In this document: piece by piece, positions 32,910 to 40,849 of the stretch
Position numbering within the stretch: position 1 is the stretch's first letter
Layout: each line of letters starts with the position of its first letter
Source: Bacillota bacterium
GTDB lineage: Bacteria; Bacillota; Clostridia; Lachnospirales; Lachnospiraceae
Length of the DNA: 64,000 bases
Reading direction: 5' to 3'
Assembly: GCA_023416695.1 (NCBI GenBank)
Contig: JAEZGY010000058.1
Coordinates: 57,232-121,231 of the forward strand
The notes under the pieces: generated by a model
What the model was told of the DNA's origin: nothing
Databases searched by the model: none
What the model saw: only the letters and a program-made list of their open reading frames with translations
Position numbers and translations under genes: made by a program

Positions 32910-34491
32910 CTACTCTTTCCTCCTTTGCATCATGTTCTCTTAGTTTAGTATTTTCTATAAGTGTAGTACTATTGGCATCTGTCATTAATAGACCGATTCC
33001 CTCTTTGGTGGCATCCTTAGCATCTACTATACCAGTAATTCTACCGTTACATAGTACCATGATTCGATCGCAAAGTTCTAACATAACATCCAAGTCTTCT
33101 CCAATAAACAGAACACCTACACCACGCTGTTTTTGCTCATTGATTTCATTATAGATAGTATAGGAGGAATTAATGTCTAAGCCTCTTACAGGGTAAGCTG
33201 TAATTAAGACGTTTGGCTGAGATTCTATCTCACGACCTAGTAGCACTTTTTGCACATTTCCTCCAGATAAGCGACGGACTGGAGTATCAATGGAAGGTGT
33301 TACAATGTCTAGTTTTTTTACTAGTTCAGTAGCGAGTTCCTTTGCCTCTTCTTTTTGTACAAAAGGACCTTTTCCCTTGCGATAGGTCTTTAAAATAAGA
33401 TTATCTACCATACCCATAGAAGCGGCTAAGCCCATACCAAGACGATCTTCTGGAATGAAGCTCATACTGATTCCAAGATTAATGATTTCCTTAGGAGTTT
33501 TCCCTAGGAGATTTACTTTTTTGTATAGAACAGCACCTTCCCTTGCAGGGATTAACCCAGCTAGGGCTTCGCAAAGCTCCTTTTGACCACTGCCTGCAAT
33601 CCCTGCTACTCCAAGAATCTCACCTTTGTTAAGTGTAAAGCTGATATCCTGTATGGCGTCAAAGCCTTCTTCATTAGGAATGGTTAGGTGATGAATTTCT
33701 AGAAGATTCTCGTTATAATCATTGGTAGGGTGCTCAATATGTAGTTCTACAGGACGTCCCACCATTAACTCGGTTAATTCCTTCATGGTAGTCTTTGAAG
33801 TCTCAACAGTAGTTATACTTTCCCCCTTACGAAGAATAGTAACACGATCACTAATTGCCATTACTTCATTTAGCTTGTGGGTGATGATGATAACTGCGCA
33901 ACCCTCATCTCTCATTTGGCGTAGGATGTCAAATAATTTTTCTGTCTCTTGTGGAGTAAGTACAGCAGTAGGTTCATCTAAAATAAGAATATCTGCGTTT
34001 CTATAAAGCACTTTAATAATTTCAACGGTTTGCTTTTCACTAACAGACATATTATATACTTTTTTATCAGGCTCAATGGCAAGACCAAAGTGTCTGCTAA
34101 TTTCTTCAATTCGTTTGGAACGATTCTTTTTTAGGAGGAATCCGCTGGAACCAGATCCTAATATAATATTGTCCGTGGCAGTTAGTACATCTACTAATTT
34201 AAAGTGCTGGTGAATCATACCGATTCCAAGTTTAATGGCTTCCTCAGGAGAGTTAATGACTACCTCTACGCCATTTACCTTGATGGTACCTGCATCTGGA
34301 TGATAGATACCAGACAGCATATTCATTAAGGTTGTTTTACCAGACCCATTTTCTCCAAGTAAAGCAAGTATTTCGCCCTTTTTTAGGGATAGATTTATAT
34401 TGTTATTTGCCATCACGTTTCCAAAAGATTTGGAGATTCCGTTCAGTTCAATGGCACTATTTTGTTTAGATTGTTGATTCACAGTATTCAC
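32902..34491 (-). CDS. Nucleoside ABC transporter ATP-binding protein (double ATPase, YufO-like)
   Basis: A 529-residue fused ATPase like those for simple sugars and nucleosides. The first half has Walker A GENGSGKTT, signature MSVSEKQTVE and Walker B ILILDEPTAVL. The second half has a degenerate Walker A (GIAGSGQKE), signature LSGGNVQK and a degenerate Walker B region LITAYPVRGLD, the normal pattern for this family where the C-terminal site is weak. Start is GTG 34491; another GTG at 34482 with AAGG upstream is possible. It lies between a leaky hairpin (after the binding-protein gene) and the two permease genes. Confidence 0.93.
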   Translation of the reverse strand: MNTVNQQSKQNSAIELNGISKSFGNVMANNNINLSLKKGEILALLGENGSGKTTLMNMLSGIYHPDAGTIKVNGVEVVINSPEEAIKLGIGMIHQHFKLVDVLTATDNIILGSGSSGFLLKKNRSKRIEEISRHFGLAIEPDKKVYNMSVSEKQTVEIIKVLYRNADILILDEPTAVLTPQETEKLFDILRQMRDEGCAVIIITHKLNEVMAISDRVTILRKGESITTVETSKTTMKELTELMVGRPVELHIEHPTNDYNENLLEIHHLTIPNEEGFDAIQDISFTLNKGEILGVAGIAGSGQKELCEALAGLIPAREGAVLYKKVNLLGKTPKEIINLGISMSFIPEDRLGMGLAASMGMVDNLILKTYRKGKGPFVQKEEAKELATELVKKLDIVTPSIDTPVRRLSGGNVQKVLLGREIESQPNVLITAYPVRGLDINSSYTIYNEINEQKQRGVGVLFIGEDLDVMLELCDRIMVLCNGRITGIVDAKDATKEGIGLLMTDANSTTLIENTKLREHDAKEERVDD

Positions 34492-34525
34492 CTTACCTCT
34501 ATCCTTCCAGGTTTATAAACAAGAA

Positions 34526-34563
34526 GGACTGCTACAAATGTCATTCCCTATTTGCAGCAGTCC
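34526..34563 (-). terminator. Intra-operon hairpin between the BMP lipoprotein and ATPase genes
   Basis: Arms GGACTGCT.CAAA (34526-34538) and TTTG.AGCAGTCC (34551-34563) with one mismatch. On the minus strand it is followed by a mixed T-rich run. Probably a partial terminator that lets the binding protein be made in excess of the membrane subunits. Confidence 0.65.
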
Positions 34564-34592
34564 CCCCCTTGTTTTAATATATCAACATAGAT

Positions 34593-35756
34593 TTATTTCA
34601 CAGTAACGTTCTCAAAATACCAAGTCATGTTACCAGTAATGTCAGCGTCAGAGATTATCTCTCCAGCCTTACATTTTACATTACCTTTATTGTCTTTGAT
34701 TTCACCTTCAAATACCTTAAAGGAACCGTCTTTAATTTTTGCTTTTACTTCATCAACTTTTGCTTGAGTACCTTCAGCACAAAGTGCAGTTAATGGAGAA
34801 ATGTCTACTAAGCCATCATCCATACCACCAAAGTAGTTCTCGTTAGTCCATTTACCTTCCATAACTTGTTTGGTAGCCATGGTGTAGTATACACCCCAGT
34901 TCCAAATAGCAGAAGTTAAGTTAGCCTTTGGAGCATCCTTAGACATATCAGAGTTGTAACCAATACTAAAGCAGCCTCTCTTTTCAGCAGCTAACTGAGG
35001 AGCGGTAGTATCCTGGTGCTGAGCGATAACGTCACAGCCTTCATCTAATAATGCTTCCGCAGCTTGCCCTTCTAATGTAACGTCAAACCAAGTGTTTGTA
35101 ACCTTTACATAAACCTCTGCAGATGGGTTTACAGATTTCACACCCATAGCAAAAGAATTGATACCACCTGTTACTTCTGAGTTTGTATCACCCATAGCAG
35201 CTACATAACCAATTTTATTAGTCTTAGGTTTTAAACCAGCAACGATACCAGTTAAGTAACGAGCTTGGTAGATACGTCCAAAGTAGTTGTTCATATTAGT
35301 TCCATTGTTTGTATATCCAGTACCATGAGAGAATACTACGTTAGGGTATTTTTTAGCTAGTTCTGCCATAGGCTCCATGTAACCCCAGCTAGTACCAAAG
35401 ATAATCTGACAACCTGAAGCAACACATTCTTCAAGTGCTTGTTTGATAGCAGCGCTATCACCATCATTAACGTTGTTTTTACGAATAATCTGAGCATCAG
35501 CTAAGCCTAGTTCTTTTTGCATTTGTTGGATACCAACATCATGTGTATAAGAGTATCCGGATCCACTTGCTGGATCACCTATATGTATTACGCCAACCTT
35601 TAAGTCTTCCTTTTTGATAGCGGTCTGACCAGCCTTCTTCACATTCTTATCAGTGCTGTCATTGTTTTCATTTGAACTAGTGCTGTTACTACAAGCAGCA
35701 GTAGCCATTACCATAACAAGTGCAAGAGCAAGAGCGATAACGCGTTTGAATTTCAT
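34593..35756 (-). CDS. BMP family (PnrA-like) nucleoside-binding lipoprotein
   Basis: Substrate-binding lipoprotein of the importer, 387 residues. ATG 35756 follows GGAGGAG; the longer upstream frame has no site. Signal peptide MKFKRVIALALALVMVMATAAC with lipobox ending in Cys, then an Asn/Ser linker. The mature domain shows the BMP pattern LKVGVIHIGDPASGSGYSYTHDVG, FGTSWGYMEPMAELAKKYPNVVFSHGTG, NNYFGRIYQARYLTGIVAG, GYVAAMG and QHQDTTAPQLAAEKRG. Family members bind purine nucleosides; the exact ligand here is inferred. Confidence 0.93.
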   Translation of the reverse strand: MKFKRVIALALALVMVMATAACSNSTSSNENNDSTDKNVKKAGQTAIKKEDLKVGVIHIGDPASGSGYSYTHDVGIQQMQKELGLADAQIIRKNNVNDGDSAAIKQALEECVASGCQIIFGTSWGYMEPMAELAKKYPNVVFSHGTGYTNNGTNMNNYFGRIYQARYLTGIVAGLKPKTNKIGYVAAMGDTNSEVTGGINSFAMGVKSVNPSAEVYVKVTNTWFDVTLEGQAAEALLDEGCDVIAQHQDTTAPQLAAEKRGCFSIGYNSDMSKDAPKANLTSAIWNWGVYYTMATKQVMEGKWTNENYFGGMDDGLVDISPLTALCAEGTQAKVDEVKAKIKDGSFKVFEGEIKDNKGNVKCKAGEIISDADITGNMTWYFENVTVK

Positions 35757-35832
35757 AAAATTCTCCTCCATATGTTTAATTGTTGAAAATGTCTTATATG
35801 GTACTTCTAGGAAGTAACCTAACAACATCTTG

Positions 35833-35861
35833 ATTGTAACCCAATAATTTGTGGAATGCAA
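35833..35861 (-). promoter_or_regulatory. Probable promoter of the nucleoside transporter operon
   Basis: Minus strand TTGCAT, 17 bases, TACAAT, 77 bases before the lipoprotein ATG. No purine riboswitch is recognisable in the leader. The rest of the 307-base gap to the plus-strand dehydrogenase gene (35757-36064) holds nothing else I can name. Confidence 0.5.
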
Positions 35862-36064
35862 TCTGTCAAGAGCCAATTAATATGTGATTCTTTTTTGTGA
35901 TATTTATAAGTACAGATGATAATTCGAGAATAAGACACCAAGATAAACTAATTTCTACCATAATTTAGTAAATACTTAGTAATGTGACATTATAAGAAAG
36001 GGCTTTTCGTAATACAAAAGGTTTGGTATATTTATTGATAACAAATAACAAGGAGGATAACACT

Positions 36065-37024
36065 ATGAAAATTGTAGTATTAGAGAAAACAGTTCTAGGA
36101 GACGATGTCTCTTTTGATAAATTGCAACAATTGGGAGAAGTTACATTTTACGACAATACCAAGTATGATCAAATAGAAGAGCGTTTAAAGGATGCAGATA
36201 TCGCACTCACTAATAGAAGTCCTTTGGAGGAAGGAACCCTAAAAGGGGTGAACAATCTAAAATTAGTGTGTGTCACTGCAACAGGAGTCAATCCAGTAGA
36301 CCAAGAATATATGAAAAAAAGAGGAATCCCAGTCACAAACGTTCGAGAATATTCTACTTATTCTGTGTGTCAGCATACCTTTGCCATGCTGTTTTATGTG
36401 ATGGAGCATCTTCGATATTTTGATGAGTATGTAAAAGAAGGCAATTATGTGCAACATAAAAAACAGACCTATATGAGCCATAAGTTTTCTCAGCTTCAAG
36501 GTAAAACCTATGGTATCTGTGGACTTGGAGCCATTGGAAAGCAGGTAGCTAAGGTGGCTGAGGCCTTTGGAGCTAAGGTAATCTATTATTCTACTAGTGG
36601 GAATAATTCTTGTCCTGATTATGAGAGGGTAAGCTTTGAGGAACTGTTGAGGCGCTCAGATGTAATAAGTATCCATGCGCCTCTAACAGAACAAAGTAAA
36701 GGACTCTTTAATAAAGAAGCATTTCAGAAGATGAAAGAAAGTGCTATTCTTGTCAATGCAGGAAGAGGGGCTATTATTGAGGAAGAAGCTCTAATACAAG
36801 CGTTACAGGAGAATGAAATTGGAGCAGCTGCACTAGATGTTGTAATTCAGGAACCGATGCCAGCAGACCATCCATTTTTGGCATTTAAAGATAGTAATCG
36901 TCTATTCATTACGCCACATATTGCTTGGGCTAGTAAGGAGGCAAGGCAAACAGTGGTTGATGAGGTATGTATGACCATTGAGGCTTTTAAAGAAGGTAAG
37001 ATTCGTAATTTAATCTGGGAATAG
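36065..37024 (+). CDS. D-isomer 2-hydroxyacid dehydrogenase
   Basis: NAD-dependent dehydrogenase of 319 residues. ATG 36065 is set by AAGGAGG upstream. The Rossmann motif is TYGICGLGAIGKQVAKVAEAFGAKV; catalytic residues are Arg in VNAGRGAIIEE, Glu in the LDVVIQEPM region and His in FITPHIAW. It is of the glycerate/hydroxypyruvate reductase or D-lactate dehydrogenase type; the lack of a C-terminal ACT domain excludes long-form phosphoglycerate dehydrogenase. The exact substrate is uncertain. Its last 15 bases overlap the end of the opposing acetyltransferase gene. Confidence 0.9.
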   Translation: MKIVVLEKTVLGDDVSFDKLQQLGEVTFYDNTKYDQIEERLKDADIALTNRSPLEEGTLKGVNNLKLVCVTATGVNPVDQEYMKKRGIPVTNVREYSTYSVCQHTFAMLFYVMEHLRYFDEYVKEGNYVQHKKQTYMSHKFSQLQGKTYGICGLGAIGKQVAKVAEAFGAKVIYYSTSGNNSCPDYERVSFEELLRRSDVISIHAPLTEQSKGLFNKEAFQKMKESAILVNAGRGAIIEEEALIQALQENEIGAAALDVVIQEPMPADHPFLAFKDSNRLFITPHIAWASKEARQTVVDEVCMTIEAFKEGKIRNLIWE

Positions 37025-37594
37025 ATTGGCATGATGTTCTCTTTTTAATAAAGCGAATAATTCAATGTCAATGACTCCCTTGTCTGGCCAATGAATACCT
37101 TCTCTTAGTGTACCTTCATGAGTAAAATGATTTCGCAGTAAAACATGCCTTGACCGAACATTCTCGCTTACCACATAAGCTTGAATCCGATTTAGACCGC
37201 CTGTCCCAAATAGGTAGGAGGTTGTCATATGAACTGCTTTAGAGGCAATCCCTTGTCCCCAGTAGGTTTCATTGAGAACGTAACCGATGTTGGCCATATT
37301 GACTAATTTATCAAAATTATAGACCTCCACAAAGCCAACCAGTTTATCCTGTGCACTTCTTAGGTAGATACCAATCACCATGGATTTTTGTTTTGCGTAA
37401 TCTCTTTGGTATTGGGTTATCAGGTTATATACCAGTGCGTAATTCTTTTTGGCTTGTGAAGGTCTGTATAGGTAAAGATTATCATTACTGCATATTTCAT
37501 ATAAATCTTCTAGGTTCTTTGTGGTAATTTTCCGAAGTATTAGATCCGGGGAAATCAATTCCGGAAAGCGATTGAAAAGTTTGGCGTCATTCAT
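37010..37594 (-). CDS. GNAT family N-acetyltransferase (RimJ/RimL-like)
   Basis: A 194-residue acetyltransferase related to the ribosomal-protein N-acetylating group. The start PELISPDLILRKITTKNLEDLYEI and the acetyl-CoA region NIGYVLNETYWGQGIASKAVHMTTSYLFGTGGLNRIQAYV, SENVRSRHVLLRNHF and EGTLREGI follow the RimJ pattern, but the substrate is unknown. ATG 37594 follows AAAGGGGGC. It runs tail-to-tail into the dehydrogenase gene with a short overlap, with no separate terminator. Confidence 0.88.
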   Translation of the reverse strand: MNDAKLFNRFPELISPDLILRKITTKNLEDLYEICSNDNLYLYRPSQAKKNYALVYNLITQYQRDYAKQKSMVIGIYLRSAQDKLVGFVEVYNFDKLVNMANIGYVLNETYWGQGIASKAVHMTTSYLFGTGGLNRIQAYVVSENVRSRHVLLRNHFTHEGTLREGIHWPDKGVIDIELFALLKREHHANLFPD

Positions 37595-37806
37595 GTGATA
37601 GCCCCCTTTGTGTCAATATAAAATTGTATAAATACAAGCATTTTTAGTATAGTATAAATATGGAAATTCTGCAATCCACTTATGAAAAAAGAGTTTCACC
37701 ACTTATTTAAGGTTGTGCCATGTATTACCAGGTATATTATATACATATTCTGTTATAATGGATGGGTAACCGGAAAACGAAGCATAAAAATGAAATGGTG
37801 AAACAT

Positions 37807-38787
37807 ATGACAAGACATGATTTACGTAAGATAGCCATATGCCTAGTTGCCCCGTTTATATTATTCTTAAGCATGGTAACTCCAGAGGTATTTGGCAAGG
37901 ACAATGTTGTTAAGGTTGAAGCAAGCACCACACAACAAAACCAACCAGCTATCTCCATTGCTTCTAGTTATTTAAACATTAGAAGTCAGGCAGATACAAA
38001 CAGCACAGTTGTAGGTCGCCTTTATAAAGGGTCTATCTGTACTGTGAATTCCGTTAGCGGGAAATGGGCAAAGATAACCTCTGGCAAAGTAAAAGGTTAT
38101 GTTCATACCGATTATATTAAAATCGGTAAGGAAGCCACTGCACTATATAGTAAATATGTAGACCGAGAGGCAAAAGTAACAGCTACCAAGCTAAGAGTAA
38201 GAGCTAAGGCATCTACAAAAGCTAAAATCTTAGGAAATGTTACTAAGAATAAGAAACTAGAAGTAAAAGCCGCATCTAAGGATTGGGTGAAAGTATCTTA
38301 TAAAGGTAAGAATGGTTATGTACATCGTGACTATGTAACCTTAAGTTACAAACATCAATATGCAGTAGCGGTTGGTAATACTACAAATGAATCTAGTAGC
38401 AGTTCTAGTAATTCCAGTAGTTCAACTACTTCCACTGCATCCAAGTTGATTGCTTATGCGAAGCAATTTTTAGGTAACAAATATGTGTATGGTGGAACTA
38501 GCTTAACTAATGGTACCGACTGTTCAGGTTATACCCAAGGGGTGTTTAAGAAGTTTGGGATTAAGCTTCCGAGAACATCTAGACAACAAGCTACAGTTGG
38601 TAGAAGAGTAAGTGCTAGCAATTTAAAGGCAGGAGATCTAGTGTTTTATGCAACCAATGGCACAATCAACCATGTTGCAATCTATATTGGAAATAAACAG
38701 GTTATCCATGCTAGTAATGCTAAAGAAGGAATTATAATATCAAGGTATAATCATAGACCGATTTATACTGTGAGACGTGTTTTATAA
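37807..38787 (+). CDS. Secreted cell-wall hydrolase with two SH3b domains and NlpC/P60
   Basis: An exported endopeptidase of about 326 residues. Three ATGs are in frame (37762, 37795, 37807). A TATAAT at 37754-37759 excludes the first as it would be at the transcript start; I choose 37807, with GGTGA upstream, but 37795 is possible. Signal peptide to about residue 30, then SH3b domains (YLNIRSQADTNSTVVGRL and LRVRAKASTKAKILG), a Ser-rich linker and the NlpC/P60 domain with catalytic Cys in TDCSGYT, His in INHVAIYIG and a third polar residue in VIHAS. It cleaves peptide stems of peptidoglycan (family knowledge). Confidence 0.92.
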   Translation: MTRHDLRKIAICLVAPFILFLSMVTPEVFGKDNVVKVEASTTQQNQPAISIASSYLNIRSQADTNSTVVGRLYKGSICTVNSVSGKWAKITSGKVKGYVHTDYIKIGKEATALYSKYVDREAKVTATKLRVRAKASTKAKILGNVTKNKKLEVKAASKDWVKVSYKGKNGYVHRDYVTLSYKHQYAVAVGNTTNESSSSSSNSSSSTTSTASKLIAYAKQFLGNKYVYGGTSLTNGTDCSGYTQGVFKKFGIKLPRTSRQQATVGRRVSASNLKAGDLVFYATNGTINHVAIYIGNKQVIHASNAKEGIIISRYNHRPIYTVRRVL

Positions 38788-38790
38788 GAA

Positions 38791-38820
38791 AAACCCTGGA
38801 GAGATAGCTCCAGGGTTTTT
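38791..38820. terminator. Terminator between the NlpC gene and the carbamate kinase gene
   Basis: AAACCCTGGAG / CTCCAGGGTTT stem with a 6-base loop and T5 on the plus strand. Confidence 0.9.
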
Positions 38821-38823
38821 GTT

Positions 38824-39756
38824 TTACTTAAACAGGGTTCCAGCTTTACCACGGACCGCTGCTTTCGCATCATGTAAATCAGCGATAATAGCAATATTCT
38901 TTGGATCTAGGGATACGAAGCTGGCAGCAGCTTGTACTTTAGGTAGCATAGACCCAGAGGTAAACTGATTTTCATCAATGAGTACAGAAGTTTCATCCAA
39001 GGTAAGTTGATCAAGACCTTCCTGCTCTGTTGTACCAAAATTCTTATATACTTTATCAATACCAGTTAGGAATAGAAGGGTATCAGCCCCAACAAGCTCA
39101 GCAAGTTTTGCACTTGCCAAATCCTTTTCTACAATTGCACTGGCGCCTTTTAATCTAGCACCCTGTTGTAGAACAGGAATGCCTCCCCCACCACAGGCTA
39201 TGACGATTTGGTTGGCATCAAGTAATGCTTTAATTGCATCTGTTTCATAGATATCAATAGGCTTTGGTGACGCAATAATTCGTCTAAAGCCTTTTCCTTC
39301 TTCATAAACTGTAAAATTGCCCTTTTTCTCTTCTTCTTTGGCCTCTTCCTCAGTCATATATCTGCCAATGACCTTGCTTGGCTTGTGAAAAGCTTCATCA
39401 AATGGTTCAATACGTACCTGAGTGATAATAGTAGAAACCTGTTTATAAATACCACGATTAAGTAATTCAGTACGAATGGCATTCTGCAAATCGAAGCCTA
39501 TGTAACCCTGACTCATAGCACTACATAAGGACATAGGAGCAACGGTATAGTCATTATTAAGACGACTGAATTCCGTCATAGCAGTGTGAATCATACCAAC
39601 TTGAGGGGCATTGCTGTGGGTAATGACAATCTGGTATTTTTCCTCAACTAAATCAGCAATAGCTTTCGCAGCTTCTTTAACAGCTTCCTGTTGATCCGGA
39701 AATTTTGTTCCAAATGCACTATGACCAAGTGCTACAACAATTCTTTTGTTATCCAT
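38824..39756 (-). CDS. arcC: Carbamate kinase (variant active-site motif)
   Basis: Transfers phosphate between carbamoyl phosphate and ADP, giving ATP; 310 residues as usual. The family regions PSKVIGRYM, RRIIASPKPIDIYE, VIACGGGGIPV, IVEKDLASAKLA, FLTGIDKV and GSMLPKVQAA are intact. The two N-terminal substrate loops are unusual: ALGHSAFG replaces the ALGGNALG standard and THSNAPQVG replaces THGNGPQVG. No arginine deiminase or ornithine transcarbamylase gene is adjacent, so the partner pathway is unknown. It may be a subfamily of clostridial carbamate kinases with altered substrate handling; sure of the fold, less of the reaction. Confidence 0.85.
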   Translation of the reverse strand: MDNKRIVVALGHSAFGTKFPDQQEAVKEAAKAIADLVEEKYQIVITHSNAPQVGMIHTAMTEFSRLNNDYTVAPMSLCSAMSQGYIGFDLQNAIRTELLNRGIYKQVSTIITQVRIEPFDEAFHKPSKVIGRYMTEEEAKEEEKKGNFTVYEEGKGFRRIIASPKPIDIYETDAIKALLDANQIVIACGGGGIPVLQQGARLKGASAIVEKDLASAKLAELVGADTLLFLTGIDKVYKNFGTTEQEGLDQLTLDETSVLIDENQFTSGSMLPKVQAAASFVSLDPKNIAIIADLHDAKAAVRGKAGTLFK

Positions 39757-39894
39757 AGCGAAACCTCATTTCATAGTAAATAATATCTTTAACTATAACA
39801 TACCAAGGTGATAAGTCAAGTATAGAAGTATCTTGCAAGGGTGAAAAAGCTAGATAAAACGATAAGTTATTAATATATTAGGATAATTTATAAA

Positions 39895-39909
39895 TGATAA
39901 TAATTATTG
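39895..39909. promoter_or_regulatory. Fur-like box before the TtcA-like gene
   Basis: TGATAATAATTATTG matches 13 of 15 positions of the Fur consensus TGATAATNATTATCA and overlaps the -35 of the promoter at 39907-39935. Confidence 0.45.
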
Positions 39910-39935
39910 ACTTTGAATGATAAATATATTATATT
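39907..39935 (+). promoter_or_regulatory. Promoter of the TtcA-like gene
   Basis: TTGACT (39907-39912), 17 bases, TATATT (39930-39935), about 105 bases before the ATG. Confidence 0.65.
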
Positions 39936-40046
39936 GCAATGTGTCTTAAAGATATTATGAGACAAGAACTGACTAGAAGAAAAATTGGTTGATATACATA
40001 AGACAGTTAAAATATAGTTAGGATTTGACAGTATAAGGAGCGACCC

Positions 40047-40709
40047 ATGCAGAATATAAAACAAGTAAATGACGTACTAAATAATGAATACTTTACCACA
40101 AATATTTATAATCGATGTAAATCAACAATAGAGAAGTATGAGATGATTAAACCAGGTGACCGAGTTGCATTAGAAATCGCTTGGGATTGTAATACATTAA
40201 CCCTACTCGCATTTTTTCGAAAATACCAAAAAGAAAGAGACTATGATTTTGCAATAGAGTATTTTGTGGAGCAAAAAGGTGGGAGAGTAGATAGACTTGT
40301 AAAAGAAGTTATTGAGAGTGTTGGTATTACCAATTACCATATAATAGATTCTGATTATAAGGAAGAGCTTTATCAATCTATGAAAGCTAGTAAATGCAAT
40401 CGAATGGCATTACATCAGAATTATAACCATGTAGTAAAGGCAACCTTAATGACCTTTATTCGCAAGAAAGAAAAGAAAGTTCTCTCTCCAGTCGTTGAGC
40501 TAGAGAATCAAGAAATTACTATGATTCGTCCAATGTTAATGTTGAAAGATCACCATATTTTACACTGGATTAACAAACTAGGAGTTAATGTAAGACTCTC
40601 AGATGAGATTACTCTTTTTGGAGGAGCTTGTATATTAGAGGAGGGACTTGAAGAAGAAGGCCTACATGCTTCCTCAGAGTTCCATTTCAATGTGTATGAA
40701 TGTGTATAA
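40047..40709 (+). CDS. TtcA/TilS-like protein without the PP-loop motif
   Basis: A 220-residue protein with the layout of the N-type ATP pyrophosphatases that modify tRNA: YEMIKPGDRVALEI, NRMALHQNYNHVVKATLMTFI (counterpart of the TtcA region CNKIALGHHxDDxxETxLM) and ITMIRPMLMLKDHHILHWINKLGV. However, the ATP-binding SGGKDS is replaced by AWDCNT, and the CxxC iron-sulfur cysteines are missing. So it cannot be an ordinary thiolase and may be a non-catalytic relative. ATG 40047 follows AAGGAG. Single gene, with a Fur-like site at its promoter. Family assignment comes from the alignment of recalled motifs and could be wrong. Confidence 0.6.
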   Translation: MQNIKQVNDVLNNEYFTTNIYNRCKSTIEKYEMIKPGDRVALEIAWDCNTLTLLAFFRKYQKERDYDFAIEYFVEQKGGRVDRLVKEVIESVGITNYHIIDSDYKEELYQSMKASKCNRMALHQNYNHVVKATLMTFIRKKEKKVLSPVVELENQEITMIRPMLMLKDHHILHWINKLGVNVRLSDEITLFGGACILEEGLEEEGLHASSEFHFNVYECV

Positions 40710-40849
40710 TAGGTATAACTTATATAAAAGTTAAAGAATATGCAACGTTTTGTGTATTGGAATAGATATTATGATATAATAAATGCTGTGGAAGTTTGTT
40801 GCTTAAATTTCTACAGCTTTCTTTAAATAGAGGAAATGGGGGAGATTAT

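Noticed and set aside
35757..36064. Purine riboswitch expected before a nucleoside transporter operon
   Set aside because: The leader has no recognisable three-way junction with the conserved loop sequences; only a probable promoter is seen.
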